DNA of 38,164 nt from Gammaproteobacteria bacterium (GTDB lineage: Bacteria; Pseudomonadota; Gammaproteobacteria; Pseudomonadales; Azotimanducaceae): contig VXSY01000097.1 in assembly GCA_009837725.1 (NCBI GenBank), forward strand, positions 7,050-45,213, read 5' to 3'. The translations under genes and the position numbers were made by a program. The notes beneath the pieces are model-generated. The model saw nothing but the letters and a program-made list of their open reading frames with translations. It made no database searches and was not told where the DNA came from. Below, in pieces: positions 9,264 to 21,728 of the stretch (positions are counted from its first letter, which is position 1; every line of letters begins with the position of its first letter).

Positions 9264-10595
9264 TCACTTCCCAATGCAAAAGGCGCTGAAGATGTCGCCC
9301 AAGAGTTCGTCGGTGGTGGTGACGCCGACGATGCTGCCTAGGGCCTCGTGAGCTAGGCGGAGTTCTTCGGCAGCGAGTTCCCCGGCGCCTTCCTGCGTGC
9401 GTCCGAGAGCTCGCTGCGCGCAGGCTCGAGCTGCTTCCAGGGCTTCGAGATGGCGGCGGCGGGCTAGGTATGCGCCTTCCGTGGGGGCGATTCCTCCGAG
9501 CTCCGCGATGCGACGTTTTAGGTCGTCAATGCCGGTACCGGTGAGCGCAGATACGTTGATCGTGTCGCCCGTCCGTCCTGGAACTGCACCGGTGAGGTCG
9601 ATCTTGTTAACGACGGAAATCGTCGCGCTGCGGCGCGGTTCGCACTCCACTGGGTCCAAGCTCGGGCCCCCTTTGGACCGCGCACGGGCGTCGGTTACGG
9701 CGAGCACGACGTCTGCACTGGCGATGGCCTTCCGGGCGCGCTCGATGCCGATGGACTCCACTTCATCGCCCGTGGCTCTCAATCCGGCCGTGTCGGTGAG
9801 GCGAACCGGAATGCCCTGCACCTCGATCATCGCCCGCACCGCATCGCGCGTTGTGCCCGGGACCGGTGTGACGATGGCCCGATCTTCCGCGGACAAGCAG
9901 TTGAGAAGGCTCGATTTTCCTACGTTCGGCGCACCGGCGATGACGACATCGAGGCCGTCGCGCAGGAGCTGGCCGCGGCTCGACTCCGCCAGCAAATCGT
10001 CCAAGCCGGCAAGCACGGCGTCGAGGCGGGTCCGCAGCTCGGCGTCTTCGAGGAAGTCGATCTCTTCGTCGGCGAAGTCGATGGCCGCCTCCACATGCAC
10101 TCGCGCCTCGCGCACGCGACCGTCCAAGGCGAGGACTTGTGCCGAAAACTCCCCGGCGAGGGAGCGCATCGCCGCCTGCGCCGCCCGGCGTGAGGCGCTG
10201 TTGATCAGATCGGCAACCGCCTCTGCCTGGGCAAGATCCATGCGCTTGTTGAGAAAAGCACGCTCCGTGAACTCGCCCGGCTTCGCCAGCCGAGCGCCTA
10301 ACTCCACCATGCGGTCCAGCAAGCGATCCATCACCACCGGCCCGCCGTGCCCCTGGAACTCCACCACATCCTCGCCGGTGAAGGAGCTGGGCGCGGCGAA
10401 GAACAGGCAAATGCCGGCGTCGATGGGGCGCTCGTCGGCATCGAGAAAGTCTGTGTACACGGCCCGTCGCGGCGGCGTAGGCCGTCGCACTACCGCTTGC
10501 ACGAGTTCCGTCAAGTCTGCGCCCGACACCCGCACGACGCCGATGCCGCCGCGTCCAGGCGGGGTGGCAATGGCGGCGATGGTGTCGCGTTTCAC
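9264..10595 (-). CDS. mnmE: tRNA modification GTPase MnmE (TrmE)
   Basis: Potassium-stimulated GTPase that pairs with MnmG in the synthesis of the 5-substituted U34 group. It has 443 residues. The N-terminal tetrahydrofolate-binding domain begins IAAIATPPGRGGIGVVR, and the G domain has G1 GAPNVGKSS at about residues 221-229, TPVPGTTRD (switch I) and DTAGLR. The protein ends with the family-defining FCIGK, whose cysteine is needed for catalysis. The start is GTG at 10595 with a poor ribosome-binding site. It follows yidC by 76 bases. Confidence 0.97.
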   Translation of the reverse strand: MKRDTIAAIATPPGRGGIGVVRVSGADLTELVQAVVRRPTPPRRAVYTDFLDADERPIDAGICLFFAAPSSFTGEDVVEFQGHGGPVVMDRLLDRMVELGARLAKPGEFTERAFLNKRMDLAQAEAVADLINSASRRAAQAAMRSLAGEFSAQVLALDGRVREARVHVEAAIDFADEEIDFLEDAELRTRLDAVLAGLDDLLAESSRGQLLRDGLDVVIAGAPNVGKSSLLNCLSAEDRAIVTPVPGTTRDAVRAMIEVQGIPVRLTDTAGLRATGDEVESIGIERARKAIASADVVLAVTDARARSKGGPSLDPVECEPRRSATISVVNKIDLTGAVPGRTGDTINVSALTGTGIDDLKRRIAELGGIAPTEGAYLARRRHLEALEAARACAQRALGRTQEGAGELAAEELRLAHEALGSIVGVTTTDELLGDIFSAFCIGK

Positions 10596-10671
10596 GGCGC
10601 GCAGTTCACGCTTTGGGCACTGTCCGCCGCCGGCGTCCCCATTCGCCGGGCGGCGCCTCGCCGCCTCGCGT

Positions 10672-12375
10672 TCAGGCTGCGGCTTCGCGGTCTGCTTGGC
10701 GGGTTACATACCACTGTTGGAGGAGCGAGAGCAGATTGTTGGCGAGCCAGTAAAGCACGAGGCCAGACGGGAAGAACAGGGAGAAGGCGGTGAAGAGGAA
10801 CGGCATCATCTTCATCATGCGCGCCTGCATCGGATCGGGCATGGGCGGGTTCAGCATCTGCATCAGGTACATCGAGCCGCCCATGAGGATGGGCAAGACG
10901 AAGAACGGATCCATCACCGAAAGATCTTCGATCCAAAGGAAGAACGGCGCTTGCCGCAGCTCCACGCTTTCGTAGAGCACCCAGTAGAGTGCAAAGAACA
11001 CCGGCATCTGCAACAGCATCGGCAGGCAGCCGCCGAACGGATTGGCCCCCTCGCGCCGGTAGAGCTCCATCATTTCCGCCGACAGCTTGCGACGGTCGTC
11101 CGCGTGCCGTTCCTGCAGGCGCTTGAGCTGCGGTGCCACGCGCCGCATCTTTGCCCCGGAGCGGTAGGCGATGGCCGAGAGCGGATACAGCACCAGCTTG
11201 ATCGCCAGCGTCAGCAGCAGGATGGCAACGCCCCAGTTGATGACCCACGACTGGATATAGGCCAGCGCCTGGAACAACGGCACCGCCAGCCACCAAAGAA
11301 TGCCGTAGTCCACGGTCAGGCTCAGGTTTTCGGCGATGGCTTCGAGGCGATCCTGATGCTTCGGCCCCGCATAAAGCTTGGCTGCGACCACCTGCGTCGC
11401 TCCGGGTGCGACCCGGAACTCCGGCGCGACGTAGCCGAAGGCATAGAGCGGGCGACCGAGCCCTGCAAGCCGGCGCCCGGTGTAGGCATTGAGTTCCTCC
11501 GGATTCGCCACCCAAGCAACGACGAAATAGTGCTGCAGCATGGCCACCCAGCCGCCGGTGACGTCGGCGCGAAACTCCGACTCGTCCACATCGTCGAAAT
11601 CGACCTTGTTGTAGCGATCCTCCGGCGTCGTCAGCGCTGCGCCGACGTAAGGCCGAGGCCCAATCTGGAAGCCTTCCTCCTCAGGCGTCGAGTCGTCTCG
11701 CTTGAGCTGGGCAAAGAGACGCGCACGGACATCCGCCACGCTGCCGTTACGCACCTCGTGCTCAACATCGAACGCGTAGCTGCCGGCCTCGAAGCGAAAG
11801 CGCTTGATGACTTCGACGCCCGCGGCCGTTTCGTGACGAAGCTCGACGGCCAGTTCGTCATCGTCCTCGCCCAGGCGGTAGTCGCTGCGCAGGGCGGTGT
11901 ACAGCGGACGTTCCCCTGTGCTGTCCACGCCGTCGGGGCCTATCAGCCCGCTTTGGGCGACATAGGTGTGCTGACCGTCCTGCGCCAAAAGACGGAAGGG
12001 CGTTGCGTTCTCCGTGCTGCGGGGATACTTCGGCAGCGCCAGCGCAACCACGTCGCCGCCGAGTCGATCGATGGTGAGTTGCAGTTCCGGGGTTGTCACC
12101 TGCACCTGGCGCGGGGCCGTGTCTTCCGGCGCCGGCGGCACGGGCTCCAAGGCCGCGGCCGGGACGGATGCGGTGCCAATGGACGCGTCTGGAAGATCGT
12201 CTGCGGGTACCGGTACCGAGGGCGCGTCGTCGGCAGCGATCGGCGCCGGCGCTTCGGTTGGCTCGGGGTCGGAACCGATGCCGTAGTCCTCGTTCCAGGC
12301 CAAGAGCAGGAGGTAGCTGATCGCAGCTAGCGCCACCATCAGGGCAATGCGACGAACTTCGGGGGAGAACATCAC
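10672..12375 (-). CDS. yidC: Membrane protein insertase YidC
   Basis: Inner-membrane insertase/chaperone that works alone or with SecYEG. The 567-residue protein has the gram-negative architecture: an N-terminal membrane anchor (about residues 8-27), a Pro/Ala/Asp-rich linker, a large periplasmic beta domain, then the conserved five-helix core starting near [20 protein letters not shown]. The basic cytoplasmic hairpin ([16 protein letters not shown]) and the [20 protein letters not shown] block are present. GTG at 12375 overlaps the yidD stop and is followed directly by ATG. The order yidC-yidD-rnpA-rpmH is canonical. Confidence 0.97.
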   Translation of the reverse strand: MMFSPEVRRIALMVALAAISYLLLLAWNEDYGIGSDPEPTEAPAPIAADDAPSVPVPADDLPDASIGTASVPAAALEPVPPAPEDTAPRQVQVTTPELQLTIDRLGGDVVALALPKYPRSTENATPFRLLAQDGQHTYVAQSGLIGPDGVDSTGERPLYTALRSDYRLGEDDDELAVELRHETAAGVEVIKRFRFEAGSYAFDVEHEVRNGSVADVRARLFAQLKRDDSTPEEEGFQIGPRPYVGAALTTPEDRYNKVDFDDVDESEFRADVTGGWVAMLQHYFVVAWVANPEELNAYTGRRLAGLGRPLYAFGYVAPEFRVAPGATQVVAAKLYAGPKHQDRLEAIAENLSLTVDYGILWWLAVPLFQALAYIQSWVINWGVAILLLTLAIKLVLYPLSAIAYRSGAKMRRVAPQLKRLQERHADDRRKLSAEMMELYRREGANPFGGCLPMLLQMPVFFALYWVLYESVELRQAPFFLWIEDLSVMDPFFVLPILMGGSMYLMQMLNPPMPDPMQARMMKMMPFLFTAFSLFFPSGLVLYWLANNLLSLLQQWYVTRQADREAAA

Positions 12376-12743
12376 TCTCGCCCTAGCCGCTCTGGGACCG
12401 GATCAAAGCCGCCGGCGTGCCAAGGATGACAACGACCGAGGCGACGAAGCGCCAGCCAACTGCCGCGCACCGCACCAAATCGCTGCACCGCTTCGAGCGC
12501 GTACGCGGAGCAGGTGGGGTGGAAGCGGCAGTGCCCTCCGAAGAAGGGGCTCAGTGCCAGGCGGTAGGCTCGGATCAGGGCGATCAGGCAAAGGGCCAGG
12601 AGGCTGGCGCGCGGTCGTTCGCCGGCCTCGCCGGCGAGAAATCGAGGACGACTTCTCGACTCCCCCGCGAGGGCGGAGTGACAGTCGGGGGCGGACGATG
12701 CATTGGGGGCAACTCCGTGTGTGCCTTGCTCTGCGCTCGTCAC
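12372..12743 (-). CDS. yidD: Membrane protein insertion efficiency factor YidD with repeat-derived N-terminus
   Basis: Small membrane-associated protein aiding YidC-dependent insertion. The core is clear: [34 protein letters not shown] and [15 protein letters not shown], with the three conserved cysteines. The 123-residue frame starts at GTG 12743, which overlaps the rnpA stop as GTGA and follows a G-rich ribosome-binding site. Residues about 20-45 ([19 protein letters not shown]) are encoded by a family A palindromic repeat. No ATG, GTG or TTG occurs in frame between the repeat and the core, so the repeat appears to be translated. The normal protein would lack this 40-45 residue extension. 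Confidence 0.9.
   Translation of the reverse strand: MTSAEQGTHGVAPNASSAPDCHSALAGESRSRPRFLAGEAGERPRASLLALCLIALIRAYRLALSPFFGGHCRFHPTCSAYALEAVQRFGAVRGSWLALRRLGRCHPWHAGGFDPVPERLGRE
12636..12683 (-). repeat. Family A palindromic repeat inside yidD
   Basis: Plus-strand order of motifs: GAGAAATCGAGGACG, TTCTCGACTCCCCCGCGA, GGGCGGAGTGAC. It matches the intergenic copies at 20273-20326 (reverse orientation) and 25252-25314 over most of its length. A perfect 7-bp hairpin (CGCCGGC/GCCGGCG, 12620-12636) adjoins it. Both reading directions are free of stops in the yidD frame. Confidence 0.8.
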
Positions 12744-13102
12744 GGGGATGCCCCCCAGGCGCGGAGGCGTAGCCAGAGTGCGTTCAGCGGTTCCTGCGGC
12801 AGAGTTTCGCGGATGTCGGGAACCGGCGCCGCCAGGCGAACCACCACATCCACCGCCGGCAGGTCGTCCATGGCTAAGCGAAACGTCTCGCGAATGCAGC
12901 GCTTGACGCGGTTGCGGTCCACCGAGTGCCGGATGACCCGCTTGGCCACGACGAGGCCGAGTCGGGCAAAGCCGGCGCGGTTCCTGCGCGCCGCCAAACG
13001 AAAGGGGCCGCTCGCCATGCGCACGTGCGGCCGCCTCAGCACCGCATCGAATTGCTCCCGCGCCAGCAGGCGGCGCTGGCGTCCGAAGCGCCTGTCAGTC
13101 AT
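12740..13102 (-). CDS. rnpA: Ribonuclease P protein component
   Basis: Basic protein cofactor of RNase P, needed for 5' maturation of tRNA. ATG at 13102 gives 120 residues, matching the family; an upstream extension to 13171 would overlap rpmH and is rejected. The signature RNA-binding region is [29 protein letters not shown] (written here in parts: [17 protein letters not shown]), with conserved RNR. It overlaps yidD by four bases and follows rpmH by 28 bases in the classical rpmH-rnpA operon. Confidence 0.95.
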   Translation of the reverse strand: MTDRRFGRQRRLLAREQFDAVLRRPHVRMASGPFRLAARRNRAGFARLGLVVAKRVIRHSVDRNRVKRCIRETFRLAMDDLPAVDVVVRLAAPVPDIRETLPQEPLNALWLRLRAWGASP

Positions 13103-13130
13103 GGCGGGCCCTAGAGCTTGGCGCGTTGCT

Positions 13131-13265
13131 TCAGACCGCCAAACGCTTGCGTCCCTTGGCCCGCCGCGCATTGAGGACGCGACGTCCTGCCCGCGTAGCC
13201 ATGCGGCTACGGAAACCGTGCGTGCGCTTGCGCTTGACGACGCTCGGCTGAAAGGCTCGTTTCAT
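13131..13265 (-). CDS. rpmH: 50S ribosomal protein L34
   Basis: Translation of the minus strand from ATG 13265 gives a 44-residue, very basic protein that begins [20 protein letters not shown] and ends GRKRLAV. This is an unmistakable L34, with Ala-Phe in place of the more usual Thr-Tyr/Phe at positions 4-5. The length is the family norm. A clean AAGGAG lies seven bases upstream. It is the first gene of the rpmH-rnpA-yidD-yidC-mnmE cluster and faces dnaA across oriC. Confidence 0.98.
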   Translation of the reverse strand: MKRAFQPSVVKRKRTHGFRSRMATRAGRRVLNARRAKGRKRLAV

Positions 13266-13301
13266 GCGCCGCTCCTTGGGCCCTGATGCGAAAGGCGCGC
13301 G

Positions 13302-13310
13302 ATTCTAGCA
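13302..13310 (-). promoter_or_regulatory. rpmH: Probable extended -10 of the rpmH promoter
   Basis: On the minus strand TGCTAGAAT reads as an extended -10 element (TGnTAnAAT) 37 bases upstream of the rpmH ATG. No good -35 hexamer is visible, which is tolerable for an extended -10 promoter. Confidence 0.5.
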
Positions 13311-13597
13311 GCCTGCTGCGTTTGTTGGGGAGGTGGTTGCCGAGGTCGCCCTTTGCTTGAGAGCGAGGGCCGCGCTGGCAAGGACGCAAGTTCTCCAATT
13401 CTTCTTCTCCTTAAGGAAAGAGATTGTCGTTGTTGTAGGAGATGTCTCACAGTGGATTGGGCAGATAACCTACGGGATTCAAGGCGGTTTTCTTGCACTG
13501 GAAGTCGGGCGCAACGCGTGGCGAAACCTCTTGGTAGGCGGGGGACAAGCTCGCCGGAGGATCTCCGTCGCCAAAACAAGCACCGTTGATTCTCCGG

Positions 13598-13617
13598 TTA
13601 TCCACGGCTTATCCACA
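13598..13617 (+). promoter_or_regulatory. Tandem DnaA boxes
   Basis: TTATCCACG (13598-13606, one mismatch) and TTATCCACA (13609-13617, perfect consensus) stand in direct repeat separated by two bases. They are about 255 bases upstream of the dnaA start and may serve both origin melting and dnaA autoregulation. I found no further consensus boxes in the gap. Confidence 0.85.
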
Positions 13618-13871
13618 TTTTCGGGTCTCCGTTTGGGCGCGAAACACGGACCGCAACCCTTTGATCAAGTGGCCGAATTTCAAAGATCGCCAGTTGCGGT
13701 GCGCCGGCGATGGAAATCCGGGCGACTGTGACAGTACGATTTACGGCGAGCACCCACTGACGCCACGAGGAAGGAGTCGCTGCGGCGGTTCCCGGCGAGA
13801 AAGGCGCGCGATGAGACGCACCGAACGGTGGGAGCTTGAGGGGCAAGCGCCAGGCAAAGAGGGAGGCGAGG

Positions 13872-15203
13872 TTGGAGCCCGCGCATGTTTGGAGCGAGTG
13901 CAGCGCAAGACTGCAGGACGAACTTCCATCGGAGGAGTTCACCACATGGATCGGCCCGCTTCAGGCGGGCCTTCGGAACGAGGTCTTGGTCGTCTTGGCG
14001 CCCAACACCTATGTCCGGGACACGGTTCAGAGGAGCTACCGCACCCAGATCGCCAAGATCGTCGAGGGCATGGGCGACGACATTGGTGTCGATCGGATCG
14101 AGTTCGAGGTAGGGGAGCTCCACGCGAGGCCCCCGGTGCCGCTGAAGGCAGGCCGTCGGGAAAGCCCTCGGCGCCGCTACAACGGCGCGGATCTCAATCC
14201 GGGCTATCACTTCGACTCGTTCGTGGTCGGCAAGAACAACCGCATCGCAGAGGCCGCCGCTCGGCACGTGGCGCTGGCACCGGGGACGTCGTACAGCCCC
14301 CTGTTGCTCTACGGCGACGTAGGCCTCGGCAAGACGCACCTGATGCAGGCGGTGGGCAAGGAAATCCTGCTCAAGGATCCGAGCACCAGGGTGCGCTATC
14401 TCAACTCGCACCGATTCGTCAACGACATGGTCGAGGCGCTCAAGGGCGGCTCCATGGGCGAGATGACGAACGGCTACCGCGAGGTGGATGTCCTGCTCCT
14501 CGACGACATTCAGTTTTTCGGTGAAAAAGTTCGCTCGCAAGAGGAATTCTTCCACATCTTCAATCTCTTGCAGGAAACGGGCAGCCAGATCGTGCTGACC
14601 AGCGACCGCTACCCTTCGGAGATCGAGGGCCTGGAGGAACGGCTCAAGTCGCGTTTCGCCGGGGGAATGACGGCGGAGATGGGGCACCCGGACCTCGAGA
14701 CCCGCGCCGCGATCCTTTGCAAGAAGGCGGAACACGCCGGCGTCGTGTTGACGAACGAGGTGGCGTTCTACGTGGCGGAGCGCATCCGTTCCAACGTGCG
14801 CGAGCTTGAGGGTGCGCTGCAGCGCGTGATAGCCGGCGCGAGATTCAACGGCACCCCGGTTACGCGGGACAGCGTGGACGATGCCTTGGGAGACCTGTTC
14901 GCTCGTCGGGCGCGCCAGCTTTCGGTGGACGAGATCCAGAAGGTGGTTGCCACCTACTACAACATCAAGCGATCGGACCTGCTCGCGCATCGGCGCACTC
15001 GAACGGTGGCGCGGCCGCGTCAGATCGCGATGTTCCTGGCGCGCGAGTTCACCAGCCATTCGCTGCTCGAGATCGGCACGCAGTTCAACGGCCGCGACCA
15101 CTCCACTGTGCTGCACGCGTGCCGCCGCGTCGCCGAGCTGCGGCAAGAGTTCGCGGACGTGGACGAGGACTGCGCCAACCTCATCCGGCAGTTATCGAAA
15201 TAG
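13872..15203 (+). CDS. dnaA: Chromosomal replication initiator protein DnaA
   Basis: AAA+ initiator that binds DnaA boxes and opens oriC. TTG at 13872 is chosen because GGGAGG lies five bases upstream and the protein then begins with the family N-terminus (HVWSECSARLQDELPSEEF); a TTG at 13836 has no usable ribosome-binding site. It has 443 residues. Domain I is followed by a short linker, then the AAA+ core with Walker A GDVGLGKTH and Walker B LLLDDIQFF. Domain IV has RRTRTVARPRQIAMFLARE and the signature GRDHSTVLHACRR. dnaN follows after 109 bases. Confidence 0.97.
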   Translation: MEPAHVWSECSARLQDELPSEEFTTWIGPLQAGLRNEVLVVLAPNTYVRDTVQRSYRTQIAKIVEGMGDDIGVDRIEFEVGELHARPPVPLKAGRRESPRRRYNGADLNPGYHFDSFVVGKNNRIAEAAARHVALAPGTSYSPLLLYGDVGLGKTHLMQAVGKEILLKDPSTRVRYLNSHRFVNDMVEALKGGSMGEMTNGYREVDVLLLDDIQFFGEKVRSQEEFFHIFNLLQETGSQIVLTSDRYPSEIEGLEERLKSRFAGGMTAEMGHPDLETRAAILCKKAEHAGVVLTNEVAFYVAERIRSNVRELEGALQRVIAGARFNGTPVTRDSVDDALGDLFARRARQLSVDEIQKVVATYYNIKRSDLLAHRRTRTVARPRQIAMFLAREFTSHSLLEIGTQFNGRDHSTVLHACRRVAELRQEFADVDEDCANLIRQLSK

Positions 15204-15227
15204 CAACGCGCAAAGCGCTCGCACCTA

Positions 15228-15242
15228 GTAGGCTTCGCCTAC
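15228..15242. other. Small hairpin in the dnaA-dnaN gap
   Basis: A perfect inverted repeat GTAGGC-TTC-GCCTAC begins 25 bases after the dnaA stop. A second, looser pair (CGTAAGG ... CCTTACG) follows at about 15253-15281. No T-run follows, so this may be an mRNA processing or attenuation structure, or a small repeat remnant. Confidence 0.4.
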
Positions 15243-15312
15243 CCGCTTAGGGCGTAAGGATGATGGGCGAGATCGCCTTACGGCGCGTGCAACGGAAAGG
15301 GATTGGTAGCCA

Positions 15313-16419
15313 ATGAAGTTCACCACGACTCGAGACAACCTGCTGAAGCCCCTGCAGCTCGTGACCGGGGTGGTCGAACGCCGGCAGACGTTGCCGGTGC
15401 TGCAGAACATCCTCGTCGCCGCGGACGAAAACGGTCTGTCCCTCAGGGGCACAGACATGGAAGTGGAGATGGTGGCGCAGGCGAACGAGGGCGTGACGGT
15501 GGCGCGCCCGGGACAGACGACCATCTCTGCGCGCAAGCTGTCGGACATCTGGCGGGCGTTGCCCGACGGCGCCGAGGTATCCGTCGAAGTGCACGACGAT
15601 CGAGCGATCGTGCGTTCCGGGCGTAGCCGATTCACGCTGTCGACGCTGCCGGCGAGCGACTTTCCTGGCCTCGACAGCACCGCCGCGGACACCGAGTTCA
15701 ACATTCCGCGTGGCGACATGCAGCGCTTGGTGCGGCAGACCAGCTTCGCCATGGCGCAGCAGGATGTGCGCTTCTATCTCAACGGCATGTTGCTTGAGGT
15801 CACGGACCAACACATCCGCAGCGTCGCCACCGACGCCTACCGACTGGCGATGTGTACCTTGAATCAGGGCGTCGCCGGGGTCGAGCGCATCCGCGCGGTG
15901 GTGCCGCGCAAGGGTGTTCTGGAACTCGCGCGAATGGTGGCGGACAACGACGAAGACGTGCGTTGCGCCGTTGGCAAGAACTACCTGCGGGCGCGTCAGG
16001 GCGCGTTCTCCCTCGGCACGAGGCTGCTCGACGCGACCTATCCCGACTACGAGAACGTCATCCCGCCGATGCCGGACAACCGCTTCGTGGCCGATCGGGA
16101 GACGCTGCGCTCGGTATTCGGGCGGGTGGGGATTCTGTCGAACGAGAAGTACCCGGGGGTGCGCCTCGGCATGGAGGCGGACGTTCTAACCGTGCAGGCG
16201 AACAACCCAGAGCAGGAGGAAGCGGAGGAGGAAGTGGCCGTGGAATACGGTGGCGAGAAGGTGGAGATCGGCTTCAATGTTGCCTACCTGCAAGACATCC
16301 TGGGCGTCCTCGACACGGATTCGGTACGCATCGCGGTGTCCGATTCCGAGAGCAGTGCCCTGATCGACGGCCCGGGGGCAGAGCATTCCGTATACGTGCT
16401 GATGCCCATGAACCTCTGA
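15313..16419 (+). CDS. dnaN: DNA polymerase III subunit beta (sliding clamp)
   Basis: Ring-shaped processivity clamp that tethers polymerase III and other proteins to DNA. It has 368 residues, close to E. coli (366), and the three-domain sequence is readable throughout: KFTTTRDNLLKPLQLVTGVV at the start, LPVLQNILV, the domain 2 block FYLNGMLLEV, and the C-terminal SVYVLMPMNL, which forms part of the hydrophobic ligand-binding pocket (MPMRL in E. coli). An acidic stretch (EQEEAEEEVAVEYGGE) replaces a variable loop in domain 3. It starts with ATG and follows dnaA. Confidence 0.98.
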   Translation: MKFTTTRDNLLKPLQLVTGVVERRQTLPVLQNILVAADENGLSLRGTDMEVEMVAQANEGVTVARPGQTTISARKLSDIWRALPDGAEVSVEVHDDRAIVRSGRSRFTLSTLPASDFPGLDSTAADTEFNIPRGDMQRLVRQTSFAMAQQDVRFYLNGMLLEVTDQHIRSVATDAYRLAMCTLNQGVAGVERIRAVVPRKGVLELARMVADNDEDVRCAVGKNYLRARQGAFSLGTRLLDATYPDYENVIPPMPDNRFVADRETLRSVFGRVGILSNEKYPGVRLGMEADVLTVQANNPEQEEAEEEVAVEYGGEKVEIGFNVAYLQDILGVLDTDSVRIAVSDSESSALIDGPGAEHSVYVLMPMNL

Positions 16420-16555
16420 CAGAGCGAAGGTCGTAGGGTGGTGGGCTGTGAGCGGCTTCCTTTCGGCGGAGCCCTCCAAGCTTCCCCGACGCCGGTCGCG
16501 AGTAACCCAGATTAGGTTGTTCCGCTTCGGGCCAATCGGGTTCGTGTAGAGAGTC

Positions 16556-20207
<3,652 letters not shown>

Positions 20208-20272
20208 GGTTCGAGCTCCGCATATCGAGCCCCACGCCCCCAAAAGGAGGCGTTGGTGGCAAACACTTTCCC

Positions 20273-20326
20273 CGTCACCCCCCCTCGCGGGGGAGTCGAG
20301 AAACCGTCCTCGATTACTCGGAGGGG
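20273..20326 (-). repeat. Family A palindromic repeat, intergenic copy
   Basis: Lies in the convergent gyrB-plsC gap (20208-20395). On the minus strand it reads CTCCGAGTAATCGAGGACG, then TTTCTCGACTCCCCCGCGA, then GGGGGGGTGACG, nearly identical to the yidD copy. The hairpin CTCCCCC-GCGA-GGGGG could stop transcription from one or both sides, but there is no T-run. Apart from a C-rich/G-rich imperfect hairpin near 20233-20252, the gap has nothing else. Confidence 0.8.
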
Positions 20327-20395
20327 GTGGCCGCCGACCCACGTCCTCCCCCAAACTCAGAACAAGGGGTTCGACAGGAAGCCGCCGGGTCTTGC

Positions 20396-21112
20396 CTATG
20401 GCTCCAATCTAGCCATCATCTCCGCCATCCGAGCAGAGCATATATCCATGATTTCATTTGTCTTTTTTCCTTCAGTTGGGATCGGTTCGGCGATCTCGAC
20501 GGCAATCGTGCCTGGTTGCTTGATGAGCTTTCGGGGGGGCCATCGATGGCCCGCGTTGTGGGCGATGAGGACGATGGGGGCGCCGGACTTGATGGCGAGG
20601 GCCGCAACGCCGCGGTGGTACCTGCCGGTTTGTCCTGGCGGGAGTCGGGTTCCTTCCGGAAAGAGCGTCACGTCGGCACCGTCGGCAAGGCGGTCGGTGC
20701 CACCGTCCACCAGTTGGCGGAGGGATTGGCGTGGATTGCTGCGGTCGATGGCGATGGAACGCAGCAGGCTGTAGGCCCAGCCCCAGAACGGGATGCGCAG
20801 CAGTTCGCGCTTCACCAGCGTCACCTGCGGGCTGCGCAAGGTCTGCACCCACAGGGTTTCCCACGTGCTCTGGTGCTTGACGAAAAAGATGCAAGGCACG
20901 TCCGGGATGTTCTCGATCCCTTGGGCGTTGACCCGGATGCCGCAGGTGATGCGAAGCCACCAGAGCACGAATCGCGTCCAGAGGCCGACGACGAACCAAT
21001 GCCGCGTGGGCAGGGGCATCATCCAGCAGACAAGAAGCGCGAGGGTGGCCCAGACCACGGTGGAGATGGCGTACGCCGCGTAGAACAGCATGGCACGGAG
21101 CGCCAGCATCAT
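20396..21112 (-). CDS. plsC: 1-acyl-sn-glycerol-3-phosphate acyltransferase
   Basis: LPLAT-family enzyme that converts lysophosphatidic to phosphatidic acid at the inner membrane. It has 238 residues from ATG 21112, which overlaps the gmhB stop; a longer frame to 21472 lies wholly within gmhB and is rejected. One or two N-terminal membrane helices come first. The catalytic block is KHQSTWETL, so the usual HX4D reads HX4E. The second motif FPEGTR is intact, as is a later basic helix. plsC next to gmhB is a common gammaproteobacterial arrangement. Confidence 0.9.
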   Translation of the reverse strand: MMLALRAMLFYAAYAISTVVWATLALLVCWMMPLPTRHWFVVGLWTRFVLWWLRITCGIRVNAQGIENIPDVPCIFFVKHQSTWETLWVQTLRSPQVTLVKRELLRIPFWGWAYSLLRSIAIDRSNPRQSLRQLVDGGTDRLADGADVTLFPEGTRLPPGQTGRYHRGVAALAIKSGAPIVLIAHNAGHRWPPRKLIKQPGTIAVEIAEPIPTEGKKTNEIMDICSARMAEMMARLEP

Positions 21113-21654
21113 CGCGCGAGCAGCCAGGACGTGGTGGCGGCGAGGTCGTCGAACACGGCTGCAGGGGCGATGGCAGTGGACGCCAGCGCCGCCTCCGCCT
21201 GAACCCCGTGGCCGGTGCGAACGAGCACTCCGGCGCAGCCAGCCCGCCAGGCCGCCTCCATGTCGGATTCGGAGTCGCCGAGGAAACACGTGGCCTCGGG
21301 CGCGACACGAAAGCGTGCCATCGCGCGGAGCAGCATTCCGGGCGCCGGTTTGCGGCACGCGCAGCGCGAGTGCCGATGGTGCGGGCAGCAGAGCAAGAGG
21401 TCGATGTGGCCGCCGTGGGTTGCCAGCGCGCCGTTCATGCGCCGGTGGATGGCATCGAGCGCCCGTGGGCAAAGCTCGCGCCTGGCGATGGCGGACTGGT
21501 TGGTGCAGACGGCGACCCGCATTCCCGCTTGGTTGAGTGTCGCGATTGCGTCGAGGCTGCCTGGAATGGGCATCCAGTCCGCCGGCGAGGCAACGAACGG
21601 CTCGGTGTTCACGTTTATCACGCCGTCGCGGTCGAGCAAGACGAGCTTCAACAA
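21109..21654 (-). CDS. gmhB: D-glycero-beta-D-manno-heptose 1,7-bisphosphate 7-phosphatase
   Basis: HAD-family phosphatase in ADP-heptose synthesis for lipopolysaccharide core, which implies a gram-negative outer membrane. It has 181 residues starting at tandem TTG codons, with AGAGG just upstream. HAD motif I is LLDRDGVINV (both Asp present), motif II is CTNQS, and the zinc cluster is CPHHRHSRCAC, typical of GmhB. Motif IV is FLGDSESDM. It overlaps plsC by four bases, so the two are probably co-transcribed. Confidence 0.93.
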   Translation of the reverse strand: MLKLVLLDRDGVINVNTEPFVASPADWMPIPGSLDAIATLNQAGMRVAVCTNQSAIARRELCPRALDAIHRRMNGALATHGGHIDLLLCCPHHRHSRCACRKPAPGMLLRAMARFRVAPEATCFLGDSESDMEAAWRAGCAGVLVRTGHGVQAEAALASTAIAPAAVFDDLAATTSWLLAR

Positions 21655-21728
21655 CAGCCTCTTCGGTGTGTATATGGGGGCACGGAGGCGATCATAATGC
21701 CGCTCGCAGCATTCGCCGTGGCCCGAAC

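Larger units (their letters stand above)
13266..13871. other. oriC: Chromosomal replication origin region (oriC)
   Basis: This 606-bp gap between divergent rpmH and dnaA is the longest non-coding stretch in the window and the standard oriC position in many bacteria. It holds two tandem DnaA boxes (13598-13617), a relatively AT-rich, pyrimidine-rich stretch at about 13389-13440 that could be the unwinding element, and several GATC sites (such as 13663 and 13685). Gene orientation switches here, with leftward genes on minus and dnaA-gyrB on plus. The rpmH promoter lies at its left end and dnaA promoter(s) must lie in the right half, where I see only weak hexamers. Short open frames across the region have no family features. 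Confidence 0.85.

Noticed and set aside
9397-12330. A 977-codon open frame on the plus strand opposite mnmE and yidC
   Set aside because: It is antisense to two certain genes, Arg/Ser-rich with no family motifs, and results from GC-rich codon bias.
13353-13589. Short open frames inside the oriC gap (78-132 codons)
   Set aside because: Composition is not protein-like, there is no ribosome-binding site, and they cover the presumed DNA unwinding tract.
13680-15146. A 488-codon minus-strand frame opposite dnaA
   Set aside because: It lies entirely under dnaA and the oriC edge and shows no recognisable domain.
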